From Alkalimonas amylolytica (GTDB taxonomy: Bacteria; Pseudomonadota; Gammaproteobacteria; Enterobacterales; Alteromonadaceae), in assembly GCF_900107845.1 (NCBI RefSeq), contig NZ_FNRM01000004.1, positions 135,471 to 199,470 on the forward strand: a stretch of DNA of 64,000 nt, written 5' to 3'. Shown piece by piece: positions 42,450-51,916 of this stretch. The notes below the pieces were generated by a model. It had not been told where the DNA came from. It saw only the letters and a program-made list of their open reading frames with translations, and searched no databases. The first letter of the stretch is position 1. Every line of letters starts with the position of its first letter. Both the position numbers and the translations under genes were made by a program.

Positions 42450-45065
42450 TCATAAGCTGGCGGCGGAGTATACCCGATTGCGCCTGCAGCGGCCAATCAT
42501 CAGCAAAGCCCAAGCGGGCAGTAGCCACAACAAGGCTCCACCCGAGGTACTCGTTGAACCAGAGCCTCCGGCCTGAGGCTGCACGGTAATGCTGACTTCG
42601 GCACTACTGCTGGTCCGTAAATCACTGGCAGTCAACCGAAAGCGCAGGGTTTGCGTCTGAGCAGAGACCGGACTGATAAAGCTGGCTTGCAAAGTCTCTG
42701 GATTACTCAGCTGCACCGTTGGGCCTGCTATTTGCAGCCAGCTATAGTGCAAAATTTCGCCATCGGCATCGCTGGCACTGCCTTGCAACTGCACCTGACT
42801 ACCAGCGCTGACCGTTCGATTCTCACCGGCAGATACCACAGGAGCCTGATTCGGGCAGTCCGGATTCACGTCAAGGAAACTAATGGCTTGCAGCCACTGA
42901 TAATAATTGCTGTTGCGCGGTTCGCACAAACGGGTATCCAGGTAACTAAAACCCTGCAACTGGCTAAGCTGGGTCAAGCTTGATGGCAAAGTGCCCTGCA
43001 GATTGTTGTCGGACAGATCCAGCCAGTTCAGATTGGTTAAACTACCAACGACCGAAGGCAGGCTACCACTGAAAAAATTATCCGCTAATACCAACTGTTG
43101 CAACGCACTCAGTTGCCCCAGGGCCGCCGGCAAAGCACCACTGAAGCCATTTTTACTCAAATCCAGCTGCTGCAAGCGGCTAGCGGCCTCAATGCTGGCA
43201 GGAATAGCACCAGTCAGGCTGTTACCCGCCAGATCCAGCACGGTTAGCATCGGCAGGACGCCAAAATCAAGCTGCAAATCGCCGTTAAGGTTATTCTGAG
43301 CCAGCTCCAATGCGGTAATGTCACCCTGCTGACAGCTTACTCCGTACCAGTCGCAAACCGAACTGTGCTGCAACCAGCCACTGCGCTCAAACCAACCAGG
43401 TCCCTCGGTCTGATAGAAGAAGGCCACTAAGGCATCGCAGCTGGCCTGTGGCACGGCACTGACATTTTGTTCTGCGCAGAAATTCGCTTGTTGTGTTTCT
43501 ACCCGAACCTCACCATCCGGAAATTGCAGGGTGGCAGCTGTGCCGTCAAACCACCAACGGCCGCTATGGATACCATCGCCGGCGAAACGGTCCTGACCGT
43601 TGCCATCATCGCGCAGTTCAATAAACTCATCGCCAGGCACCACAGCAATATCAGCGACAGGTGCGGAGCCTAAACAATTGATGCCTAGTAACTGAATATC
43701 CAACCAGCTATCCGGTGCTAAATACACACTATCAGTACTGGGTTTTAGCCGTCGAAACAGCTGCTGTGAGGTGCAGTTAAAAGCGCCTCCATTGCCATCA
43801 GCCGCCAATGCCATCTGGCCGGTCATGGTGTAACGCTCAATACGGCTGTCGTTGGCGGCTGCCCCTTCAACCAGTAAATGATGCTTCAACCCCTGGGTAT
43901 CCAGGTCAGGCCGGGCCGACTTTAATAAGGCGGCCAAACCGGTGACCACCGGAGCTGCCATCGAGGTACCGGATGAGCTGGCGTAACCGTTATCCAGGTA
44001 GGTGCTAAGCATTTGCACACCAGGCGCCGACAAACTGACATGGCCACGACCAAAGTTACTGAAATCGGCCAACTGACCGTCTCTATCGTGGGCCGCCACA
44101 CTGATCACATTCGGCAAATCAAAGGCGGCCGGATAAAATGGCAAACTGCTGGCGCTGTTGCCGGCACTGGCCACAAACAAAATACCAGCGTCATGATGCT
44201 TTTGCACCGCTTGGTACAAGGCAGAGGAAAAGCTGGGTGAACCCCAGGAGTTGTTGGTGGCAACAATCGGAATGCCATGATTTACTTTTAAATCGAGAAT
44301 ATAATCCAGGCACTCAATGGCGTCGCTGGTAAAGCCCTCACCCAAATCATCCAGGAATTTGCACGGTAAAATTTGCAGTTGCCAGTTGACCCCGGCGATG
44401 CCTCTGTTGTTGTTGCCTGCGGCAGCGATAATGCCAGCAATCAAAGTGCCATGACCGTCGTCATCCATCGGATCCGAGCTATCATTGGCGGTGTCGATAC
44501 CACGAATATCATCGATGTAGCCGTTACCACTGTCATCCTGACCATTGGCTTGCTCTAGCGGGTTCTGCCAGATATTGGCCACCAAATCCGGATGGTTGTA
44601 ATCCACCCCGGTATCAATTACCGCCACCACCAACTGTTGATTGCCGGTGCTTTCGGCCCAGGCGCCTTCGGCCTGAATCCCCGGCAGTGCCTGTAAATAC
44701 CATTGCTGAGAATAACGGGGATCATTGGGTTGCTGGGTTTTACGCACTTTGTAATCCAGCTCGACCGAGCGGACACCTGGCATGGCCTGCAGCTCTGCTT
44801 GGGCTTGCTGCAGGCTGACACCTGCCGGACGACGCACCACGGCTTGATCGGTGAATTGGCTGAAACGCCTGGCTTGCTGAAGTTGCTGCTGCAGCGGCCC
44901 AGTTGATTCAGCCTGAGTCGACTGGGCTTGCAAACGCTCAATGCCCGGTGCAAAGGTCACGATCAACCGCTCAGGATGATAGTCCCTGGCTAGCGGCTCC
45001 GCCTGAACCGATGCCAAACTTACCCCCAGCATCAGCCCACCAAACAACCATGCACTTTTGCTCAT
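42450..45065 (-). CDS. Subtilisin-like S8 protease with LRRs and GlyGly-CTERM
   Basis: An 871-residue secreted protease. It has a signal peptide (cleavage near VQA-EP), an I9-like propeptide (about 25-110) and an S8 catalytic domain with Asp151 (VIDTGVD), His205 (GHGT) and Ser368 (GTSMAAP). A C-terminal region follows with WYGVSC and five leucine-rich repeats (LTVLDLAGNSLTGAIP style) near 585-710. An Ig/PKD-like beta domain is near 735-820. The tail has SGG, a hydrophobic helix and RCRRNR, a GlyGly-CTERM sorting signal read by rhombosortase, normally for type II secreted proteins. The ATG at 45065 has GAGG upstream. Confidence 0.93.
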   Translation of the reverse strand: MSKSAWLFGGLMLGVSLASVQAEPLARDYHPERLIVTFAPGIERLQAQSTQAESTGPLQQQLQQARRFSQFTDQAVVRRPAGVSLQQAQAELQAMPGVRSVELDYKVRKTQQPNDPRYSQQWYLQALPGIQAEGAWAESTGNQQLVVAVIDTGVDYNHPDLVANIWQNPLEQANGQDDSGNGYIDDIRGIDTANDSSDPMDDDGHGTLIAGIIAAAGNNNRGIAGVNWQLQILPCKFLDDLGEGFTSDAIECLDYILDLKVNHGIPIVATNNSWGSPSFSSALYQAVQKHHDAGILFVASAGNSASSLPFYPAAFDLPNVISVAAHDRDGQLADFSNFGRGHVSLSAPGVQMLSTYLDNGYASSSGTSMAAPVVTGLAALLKSARPDLDTQGLKHHLLVEGAAANDSRIERYTMTGQMALAADGNGGAFNCTSQQLFRRLKPSTDSVYLAPDSWLDIQLLGINCLGSAPVADIAVVPGDEFIELRDDGNGQDRFAGDGIHSGRWWFDGTAATLQFPDGEVRVETQQANFCAEQNVSAVPQASCDALVAFFYQTEGPGWFERSGWLQHSSVCDWYGVSCQQGDITALELAQNNLNGDLQLDFGVLPMLTVLDLAGNSLTGAIPASIEAASRLQQLDLSKNGFSGALPAALGQLSALQQLVLADNFFSGSLPSVVGSLTNLNWLDLSDNNLQGTLPSSLTQLSQLQGFSYLDTRLCEPRNSNYYQWLQAISFLDVNPDCPNQAPVVSAGENRTVSAGSQVQLQGSASDADGEILHYSWLQIAGPTVQLSNPETLQASFISPVSAQTQTLRFRLTASDLRTSSSAEVSITVQPQAGGSGSTSTSGGALLWLLPAWALLMIGRCRRNRVYSAASL

Positions 45066-45243
45066 CACCAACCTCTTTCGATCTACCTCTGTCTAAGCAT
45101 AGTACCTTAGTATGCGACCAAGCGATCATTTTTCAGGGTAAAGCACACAGCTTTACACAACCTTTACGCTGTATGGTATTGGCGCAAAAAGCAAAGCTTT
45201 CTATAGTCTGAATAGTAATAAGCCCAATCATCAGGAGAAGTCT

Positions 45244-46701
45244 GTGCGCTATTGGATCAGTGCGGCTGTGGTAGTCGCTGTTGTCGTGTTCTTGTGGTGG
45301 CCTTCGTCATCCAGCGAGCGCTTAGTCTATCAAACCCAGCCCCTGAGCCGGGGGGATATTGAAAGTGTGGTCAATACTGCAGGGACTACCCGTGCCGTAG
45401 TCACGGTAGAAGTTGGTTCGGAAGTCTCTGGCTTGATTACCGCTATTTACGTTGATTTTAACGCTGATGTGGAGCAAGGCCAGCTCATCGCCCGGCTGGA
45501 TGACCGCAGCTTTCAGGCCCGGGTGCGCCAGGCCGAAGCCGATATTTTGATGAGCGAAGCCAATGTGGCGCAGCAAGCCGCCAATGTGACCAAAGCGGAG
45601 GCCGAACTGTCGCGGCTGGAGCGCGCTTATCAGCGTCAGTTGCAATTGATGCAGCAAAACCTGACCAATCAAACCGAAGTGGACAATGCACTGGCCAATT
45701 TTGAAGTGGCCAAGGCGCAAATTCTGGTCAGCCAGGCCCAGCTGCAAAGCGCCAAAGCTCAGCTCACCCAGCGCCAGGCACAGCTAGAGCAGCATCAGTT
45801 GGATCTGGCCCGCACTCAGATCCGCTCACCGGTCAATGGCACTGTGATTGACCGTCAGGTGGATGTGGGTCAGACGGTAGCTGCCAGTTTATCTGCCCCC
45901 ACCCTGTTTACCATTGCGCAAGACTTGTCGCAAATGCAAATCGAAGCCGATGTTGATGAAGCCGATATTGGCAAAATTGAAGCCGGCCAACAGGTACGTT
46001 TTCAGGTCGATGCCCATCCAGACCGGCAATTCCAGGGCGTGGTCTCGCAGGTGCGAAAAGCCGCTACCAATGTTGCCAATGTAGTGACCTACAAGGTGAT
46101 TATTGATGCGCCCAACCGCCAGCAACTGCTGCTGCCGGGCATGACCGCCAATCTGAACTTTATTATTGGCCAGCAGCAGGATGTGCAGCGCGTCCCGAAT
46201 GCCGCCCTGCGCTTTCGTCCGGCAGGTGCCCAGCAAAGCGGCCAGCAGCCGGCTGATCGGACCGCAGAGCTGTTGCGCCAGCTGGATCTACCGGCCGATA
46301 AAGAGCGCCAGGTACGGCGCATGCTGCAGGAATTCAACCAAAACCTGCAACAACTGCGCAGTCAGCAAAGCCAGCTAAGCCAACAAAGAGCGGGGCCAAT
46401 GAGCAATCCACGCCAGGCGTTTCAACAAGCTCGCCAGGCACTGACCAATGAGCTGCGACTGGTACTTAGCGAAGACGAATTCAGCCGCTATCAACACCTG
46501 ATGGCCGAGCAGCGCCAGCAAACTCAGGGCCGTGGTGAGCAAGGACGAATGGCGGAAGTCTGGGTATTGAATGCCCGGCAAGAGCCAGAGCTGCGCCGGG
46601 TGCGGGTAGGCCTGGCCAACGATGAATTTACCGAACTGCTTTCCGGCGAACTCGGCGAACAAGAACAGGTGATCGTGCGGGCGGTGAGGACAGAGCGATG
46701 A
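45244..46701 (+). CDS. MacA-like adaptor with a Gln-rich helical insert
   Basis: A 485-residue HlyD/MacA adaptor, GTG start with GGAGAAG upstream. Anchor helix: ISAAVVVAVVVFLWW. Lipoyl halves (VEVGSEVSGLITAIYVDFNA and IRSPVNGTVIDRQVDVGQTV) flank a coiled-coil hairpin (about 95-185). A beta-barrel follows (LLPGMTANLNFIIGQQQ). Between PNAALRFRP (about 325) and EVWVLN (about 437) there is an extra 110-residue, Gln-rich helical insertion (LDLPADKERQVRRMLQEFNQ, then EDEFSRYQHLMAEQRQQ) reminiscent of the CpxP/Spy helical fold. It bridges the permease to an outer-membrane channel. Confidence 0.9.
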   Translation: MRYWISAAVVVAVVVFLWWPSSSSERLVYQTQPLSRGDIESVVNTAGTTRAVVTVEVGSEVSGLITAIYVDFNADVEQGQLIARLDDRSFQARVRQAEADILMSEANVAQQAANVTKAEAELSRLERAYQRQLQLMQQNLTNQTEVDNALANFEVAKAQILVSQAQLQSAKAQLTQRQAQLEQHQLDLARTQIRSPVNGTVIDRQVDVGQTVAASLSAPTLFTIAQDLSQMQIEADVDEADIGKIEAGQQVRFQVDAHPDRQFQGVVSQVRKAATNVANVVTYKVIIDAPNRQQLLLPGMTANLNFIIGQQQDVQRVPNAALRFRPAGAQQSGQQPADRTAELLRQLDLPADKERQVRRMLQEFNQNLQQLRSQQSQLSQQRAGPMSNPRQAFQQARQALTNELRLVLSEDEFSRYQHLMAEQRQQTQGRGEQGRMAEVWVLNARQEPELRRVRVGLANDEFTELLSGELGEQEQVIVRAVRTER

Positions 46702-47447
46702 GCCAAGCGGTCATTGAAAGCCTGGGGCTGACCAAAACCTACCGTATGGGCTCGCAGCAGGTACATGCCCTGGCTGGCGTGGATGTGCACATTCAGCAAG
46801 GCGAGTTTATTGCCGTGATGGGCCCTTCTGGCTCGGGCAAGTCGACCTTTATGAATATGCTGGGCTGTCTGGACTCGCCAAGCTCAGGGGAAATCCGTAT
46901 TCAGGGTGAAAACGTCACGCATTTATCGGCGGCCGAACTGGCTCGCATCCGTAACCGCTACATCGGTTTTGTCTTTCAGCAGTTTAACCTGCTGCCCCGC
47001 ACCACGGCTTTGGATAATGTGCTGTTGCCGCTGTTGTACCGCAAGGATCACGATGGCAACAACGACTTTGCCAGCGAGTGCCTGCGCCGGGTAGGGCTTG
47101 CCGAACGGATGGATCACCACCCATCCCAGCTCTCCGGTGGCCAACAGCAGCGGGTAGCCATCGCCCGAGCATTAGTCAATCAACCGGCGGTGGTGTTGGC
47201 CGATGAGCCGACCGGCGCCCTGGATACCGAAACTGGCCTTGAGATCATGCAGTTGTTTCAACAACTGAATCAGGAAGGCAAAACCATTGTACTGGTGACT
47301 CACGAGCCGGAAGTAGCCGCTTTTGCCAGCCGGCAACTGATCTTCCGTGATGGCCGTTTGCAAAGTGACAAACAGGTTCAGGCTGAATCGGCCAGTGAGC
47401 ATTTAGCCCGCTACCGGGCCCAGAAACAACAGGAGGGGCTGGCATGA
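46698..47447 (+). CDS. MacB-type ABC transporter ATP-binding protein
   Basis: A 249-residue ATPase of the LolD/MacB class. Walker A is GPSGSGKST near 41-49, the Q-loop is VFQQFNLLPRTT, the signature LSGGQQQR is near 143-150, Walker B VVLADEPTGALD is near 161-172 and the H-loop is LVTHEP. The ATG overlaps the adaptor stop by 4 bp (ATGA), and the permease gene begins 4 bp before its own stop. Confidence 0.94.
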   Translation: MSQAVIESLGLTKTYRMGSQQVHALAGVDVHIQQGEFIAVMGPSGSGKSTFMNMLGCLDSPSSGEIRIQGENVTHLSAAELARIRNRYIGFVFQQFNLLPRTTALDNVLLPLLYRKDHDGNNDFASECLRRVGLAERMDHHPSQLSGGQQQRVAIARALVNQPAVVLADEPTGALDTETGLEIMQLFQQLNQEGKTIVLVTHEPEVAAFASRQLIFRDGRLQSDKQVQAESASEHLARYRAQKQQEGLA

Positions 47448-48673
47448 AATGGTGGATGCTTTGCAAAGTGGCCTGGGTGGCACTGCAGGTCAATCTGATG
47501 CGCAGCATTTTAACCATGCTGGGGATTATTATCGGTGTGGCTGCGGTCATTATCATGCTAGCACTGGGCGCTGGTGCTCAACACGAAGTCGATCAGCAAA
47601 TTAAAAACCTGGGGGGCAATGTGTTTGTGGTGTTTGCCCGGGGGCGCGCCAGCTCGGGCGCCCGAGGTGCCAGTGGCTCGGTGCAAACCTTAACCGAAAT
47701 GGACGCCGAAGCCATCGAACAGCAAATTCCTCAGGTCAGTGTGGCAGCCCCAACCATCTGGGCCAATGCCCAGGTCATTTACGGCAATATGAACTGGGCG
47801 CCCAGTGTGCGCGGCGTCGACAACCGTATTTTTCCGGCGCAGAACTGGCAGCTGGCGCACGGGCGCGAATTTTCCGCTGCAGAACTCAATAGTGCTGGCC
47901 GGGTCGCCATTATCGGTGCCACGGTGCAGCGCGAGCTGTTCGGTGCTTCCGATCCGATTGGCCAAACCATTCGGGTCGATCGCACGCCGGTTACCGTGAT
48001 TGGCGTGTTGGATGCCAAGGGCCAGAATACCCAGGGTAACGATCAGGATGATTTAATTTTTATGCCGCTCGATACGGTGCGTAAACGCATTGCCGGCATG
48101 ACCCTGGCCAGCCCACGGGCAGTTCGCTCCTTGATTGTGCAGGTGGCCGATGAGCGCGATATGGCGCTGGTCGAGCAAGAGATGGAAGCGCTGCTGCGCC
48201 AGCGGATGCGCACCACCGGCACCGATGCGCCCTTTCAGATTAGGAACTTATCGGAAATGGTAGAAACCCGTGCCCGCACCATGCAAATTTTTAACGGCCT
48301 GCTGGCTGCCGTGGCCTCAGTGTCTTTGCTGGTAGGGGGGATTGGCATTATGAACATTATGCTGGTGTCGGTCACCGAGCGCACCCGCGAAATCGGCTTG
48401 CGGATGGCGGTGGGCGCCGAGCCGGCCGATATTCTTCGGCAATTTCTGATTGAAGCCATGCTGCTGTGCAGTTTAGGCGGCCTGCTTGGCCTGAGCATTG
48501 CTGTACTGGTCACCCGAAGCTTAGAGAAATTCGCCGGTTTTACTGCCATCATCCAGCCGGAAGTAGTGCTGCTTAGCATCGGCTTCTCAGCAATGATTGG
48601 CATTTTCTTTGGCTACTATCCGGCCCGCAAAGCTTCGAAGCTACAACCAATCGATGCGCTGAGGCATGAGTAA
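47444..48673 (+). CDS. MacB-type ABC transporter permease
   Basis: A 409-residue permease. The first membrane helix is ILTMLGIIIGVAAVIIMLAL. The MacB periplasmic core is about 50-265 (GNVFVVFARGRASSGARGAS). C-terminal FtsX helices include LLVGGIGIMNIMLVSVTERTREIG and the final KASKLQPIDALRHE. It overlaps the ATPase gene by 4 bp and completes the second split MacAB-like system in the window. A weak hairpin lies just downstream (GCCGCA...TGCGGC, 48686-48704) with no strong T run. Macrolide, peptide or lipoprotein cargo cannot be told from sequence. Confidence 0.93.
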   Translation: MKWWMLCKVAWVALQVNLMRSILTMLGIIIGVAAVIIMLALGAGAQHEVDQQIKNLGGNVFVVFARGRASSGARGASGSVQTLTEMDAEAIEQQIPQVSVAAPTIWANAQVIYGNMNWAPSVRGVDNRIFPAQNWQLAHGREFSAAELNSAGRVAIIGATVQRELFGASDPIGQTIRVDRTPVTVIGVLDAKGQNTQGNDQDDLIFMPLDTVRKRIAGMTLASPRAVRSLIVQVADERDMALVEQEMEALLRQRMRTTGTDAPFQIRNLSEMVETRARTMQIFNGLLAAVASVSLLVGGIGIMNIMLVSVTERTREIGLRMAVGAEPADILRQFLIEAMLLCSLGGLLGLSIAVLVTRSLEKFAGFTAIIQPEVVLLSIGFSAMIGIFFGYYPARKASKLQPIDALRHE

Positions 48674-48816
48674 CCTGGCATGTAAGCCGCAGCTTAGATG
48701 CGGCAACTTTGCTAAGTAGCACAATGATTAACCATGGTTAGCCTAGACGTGTTGGCCTTTGTTGTCTGGCTTTTGTTCGCTCTGGGGGCGTTTTGATGGT
48801 CAATGGAAGAGCGCAG

Positions 48817-48869
48817 TTTCGTGATACGAAATAAGTGACGAGTCACCAAAAGCAGAGCGTCGCGAGACG
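48817..48869. other. Three consecutive inverted repeats in the 48674-49021 gap
   Basis: The three perfect hairpins are TTTCGT-GAT-ACGAAA (817-831), GTGAC-GA-GTCAC (835-846) and CGTC-GCGA-GACG (858-869, whose loop is a GNRA tetraloop). They are clustered within 53 bp. The rest of the 347-bp gap has no credible gene. This may be a small structured RNA or a repeat-element remnant. Confidence 0.4.
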
Positions 48870-49021
48870 AACTCATCAGGCAGCGCCTGGCTGGCATTTT
48901 TACTGTGTTAAAGCTTGTTTCATGTAGAATACTTCACATCACAACTTTTGCCTTGTATAAATACCAGCCAGGCAGCTACAAAAGCAACCGCAAAAGCCGA
49001 CATGCCCTGGTATAGGAAGCT

Positions 49022-50395
49022 ATGAATCCAATCCCACACATCCCTAATGATAAACTACTCGACTTACTGCTGGATGTTGTCTGCGTCGTGGATAAAGAGG
49101 GGCGCTTTTTATCGGTTAGCGCAGCCAGTGAGCGGGTATTTGGATACCGTCCAGAAGAAATGATTGGCCGCACTGCTTTTGAATTTATCCATCCGGATGA
49201 TCAAAACACCACCCGCTCAGTTGTTGAACGTATTAATTCAGGCCTGGCAGATGCTGATCATGAAAATCGTTACATCCATAAAAATGGGCAGGTTGTTCAT
49301 ATTATGTGGGCGACGCAATGGCTGGAGACCGAGCAGGTGCGGATCGGTGTAGCAAGGGATATTACCGCACGAAAACGTGCCGAATCCATGCAAGCAGCGA
49401 TGTATGCAATATCCGCAGCGGCGCACTTGACGAGTGACCTGCAAGTGCTGTTTCAGCAGGTGCATGAACTGATCAAGCCGTTTTTGCCAGCAGAGAACTT
49501 CTTTGTGGCGCTTTACGATGCACAGCAGGAACAACTCAGCTTTCCTTATTTTGTGAATCGCGACGATGCGCCCTCCTCAGCCAGATCACTTCAAACAGAC
49601 ACGCTCATTGCTGAAGTAATGCATACCGGAGAAGTCTTGCTGCTAACCCAGGATACTGCCAGGCAAAGGCTAAGTAAGATTGGCGCAGCTGAACAGCATC
49701 CTCTGAACTGGCTGGGTGTGCCTCTTATCACAGGCTCGGACACCATTGGTATTCTGGTGGTGCAGAATGACACCTGTGCCGCTACCTATACAGAACAAGA
49801 CAAAGAGTTGCTGTTATTTGTAGCAAACCAGTTAGTCGCTGCGATGGAGCATCAACGGACAAATTCCCGGCTGGAGTATCTGGCACAATACGATCAACTT
49901 ACTGAGCTGCCAAACCGGGCACTGTTTTTGGATCGCTTACAAAATACCTTGAAACGAGCACAGAGAAACACCAGCCGGTTAGCGGTCCTTTATCTCGACC
50001 TGGATAAATTTAAGCAAATCAACGATACCTTTGGCCATACTACGGGCGACTATTTGCTGCAAGACGTTGCTCAGCGGCTCCAGCAATGTGTGCGGGATTG
50101 CGATACCGTCGGCCGCTTGGGTGGTGACGAATTCGCCATTCTGCTGGATGACATCCACGAGCCGGACGATGCCGTTGTGGTGGCGGAGAAAATTATCGCA
50201 CACCTGAGCAATCCCTTCGTCTTGAAAGAAGTCACCGTGATCACGACCCCCAGCCTTGGCATCGCAATCTACCCTGAACATGGTCAGGATTACCTGCAAT
50301 TGATTAAGCACGCAGACGAAGCAATGTACACTGCCAAACGCAATGGCGGTCAGTGTTATAACCTTATCCCCGCTAAAGATACTCCTCCTGCCTAG
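49022..50395 (+). CDS. PAS-GAF-GGDEF diguanylate cyclase
   Basis: A 457-residue cytoplasmic diguanylate cyclase making cyclic di-GMP. The N-terminal PAS domain is about 8-120 (FGYRPEEMIGRTAFEFIHPDD, then ARDITARKRAE). The GAF domain is about 135-280. The GGDEF domain is about 290-440, with the active site GGDEF and the inhibitory I-site RDCD five residues upstream, so the enzyme should be product-inhibited. No EAL domain is attached. It lies alone, with 347 bp upstream that includes the hairpin cluster. Ligands of the PAS and GAF domains are unknown. Confidence 0.93.
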   Translation: MNPIPHIPNDKLLDLLLDVVCVVDKEGRFLSVSAASERVFGYRPEEMIGRTAFEFIHPDDQNTTRSVVERINSGLADADHENRYIHKNGQVVHIMWATQWLETEQVRIGVARDITARKRAESMQAAMYAISAAAHLTSDLQVLFQQVHELIKPFLPAENFFVALYDAQQEQLSFPYFVNRDDAPSSARSLQTDTLIAEVMHTGEVLLLTQDTARQRLSKIGAAEQHPLNWLGVPLITGSDTIGILVVQNDTCAATYTEQDKELLLFVANQLVAAMEHQRTNSRLEYLAQYDQLTELPNRALFLDRLQNTLKRAQRNTSRLAVLYLDLDKFKQINDTFGHTTGDYLLQDVAQRLQQCVRDCDTVGRLGGDEFAILLDDIHEPDDAVVVAEKIIAHLSNPFVLKEVTVITTPSLGIAIYPEHGQDYLQLIKHADEAMYTAKRNGGQCYNLIPAKDTPPA

Positions 50396-50577
50396 CTTGT
50401 ATGTCATCACAAAGCACGCTATGTTGGTAAGCTGGGTACCATCAAAAGCACAAAACAACAGCAGCAGCCGACAAGCAAACCAGCATTCCTTGCCGAATCT
50501 CAACCATACACTGATTCAAAAAAGTCCTGTAAACACCCATCGTTGAAACAGACGAACCGATGAGATAAAAAGGCATC

Positions 50578-51897
50578 ATGAGAATTCATTATCAGACACT
50601 CGCCGCCTGGATTGGGGTGTATTTTTTGCTCACCTTGCTGCCGATGGCCTTGGCACTAGCCTTTGAACGGCCGCCGGTACGTGCTTTTGCCATTGAACTG
50701 GGCGTCTTGCTTGGTTTACTGGGCCTGGGTGTCCTGGCGATGCAATTGGTGATTTCGGGTCGCCACCCCTGGTTTGCCCGAGGTATAGGGCAAGACAACT
50801 TATTGCAGTTTCACCGCCAAATGGGGATTTTTGCCTGGCTACTGGTGCTGGCTCATCCGGCGACCCTGCTGAGCGCCGAGCCTGCATTTCTGGACTATTT
50901 ACACCCAGGGGATGAACCACTGCGCGCCTTTTTTCTCAGCGCCACTCTAATCGCCACGACCTTGCTGATTGTTACGTCACTATGGCGTGTCGGTATGAAG
51001 CTGCAATACGAATGGTGGCGTGCTCTGCACGGCTTGCTCGCATTTTTTGTAGTCAGCACCGGTATTGGTCACGCCTTGATGGTAAGCAACTATACCGCTG
51101 GCTGGCCGGTCAGGATTGCGCTGACAGTTGCCGTTGGCGCCGCACTACTGCTATTGATTGATGCACGCCTGCTACGCCCCTGGAGGCTTAAAACTAAACC
51201 CTGGCTTGTAACCAAAGCAGACGCTATAGATGGCGATGCCACTCGCTTAGTGCTGCAGGCTGATAATCACCAGGGGATCCAATTTAAACCCGGCCAGTAT
51301 GTCTGGATCACTCTGGGTGATTCGCCCTTCTCGTTGCAACAGCATCCGTTCTCAATTCATTCTAATGCTGACTCCCCCACTCGCCTTGAGTTTACCGTCA
51401 AACACGCTGGCGACTTTACCAACTCTATCAGTGCTATCAAAGCAGGCAGCCGTGCCTGGGTTGAAGGACCCTACGGTGTATTCACACTGGATCTGAGCAA
51501 CGATCGTGACACCATCATGGTGGTTGGTGGCGTGGGCATCACCCCCATTATGAGTATGCTACGAAGCTGCGCTACTGCTCACAGCCGTAAAAAGCTTTTG
51601 CTGTTGTACGCCAATGAAAACCGAGCCTCGGTGCTGTTTTGGGATGAGCTGATAAAGCTTTCAGAGCACTTGGATCTGAAGGTTGTACACGTCCTAAAAG
51701 AACCACCAGAAGACTGGGACGAAGAACAAGGGTTCATTGACGATAAGCTGCTGACCAAATACATCAAGAACGCCCGTAGTCAAACCGATTATTATGTCTG
51801 CGGCCCACCGCCGCTGATGAATGGCGTGGAATCGGCACTACGTAAGCGTGATGTGCCCTTGCAGCATATTTTCTCTGAGCGATTTAACCTGGTTTAA
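50578..51897 (+). CDS. Ferric-reductase-like membrane flavocytochrome
   Basis: A 439-residue oxidoreductase. The N-terminal half (about 1-210) has six membrane helices, with heme-ligand candidates in HRQMGIFAWLLVLAH and LHGLLAFFVVSTGIGH. The C-terminal half has a FAD-binding domain (KPGQYVWITLG, HPFSIHS) and a NAD(P)-binding domain (VVGGVGITPIMSML, DYYVCGPPPLMNG). It would pass electrons from NAD(P)H across the membrane, for example to ferric iron or another periplasmic acceptor. A small membrane peptide gene follows 19 bp after the stop. Confidence 0.9.
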   Translation: MRIHYQTLAAWIGVYFLLTLLPMALALAFERPPVRAFAIELGVLLGLLGLGVLAMQLVISGRHPWFARGIGQDNLLQFHRQMGIFAWLLVLAHPATLLSAEPAFLDYLHPGDEPLRAFFLSATLIATTLLIVTSLWRVGMKLQYEWWRALHGLLAFFVVSTGIGHALMVSNYTAGWPVRIALTVAVGAALLLLIDARLLRPWRLKTKPWLVTKADAIDGDATRLVLQADNHQGIQFKPGQYVWITLGDSPFSLQQHPFSIHSNADSPTRLEFTVKHAGDFTNSISAIKAGSRAWVEGPYGVFTLDLSNDRDTIMVVGGVGITPIMSMLRSCATAHSRKKLLLLYANENRASVLFWDELIKLSEHLDLKVVHVLKEPPEDWDEEQGFIDDKLLTKYIKNARSQTDYYVCGPPPLMNGVESALRKRDVPLQHIFSERFNLV

Positions 51898-51916
51898 CCG
51901 GCCCACAGGAGGCACC

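Noticed and set aside
48712-48897. A 61-residue minus-strand ORF in the 48674-49021 gap
   Set aside because: Very Arg/Ser/Thr rich with no RBS; it covers the hairpin cluster and looks like noise.
51821-51916. Longer version of the 30-residue peptide beginning inside the ferric-reductase gene
   Set aside because: It is an out-of-frame shadow of the reductase; the internal ATG at 51917 has the strong RBS.
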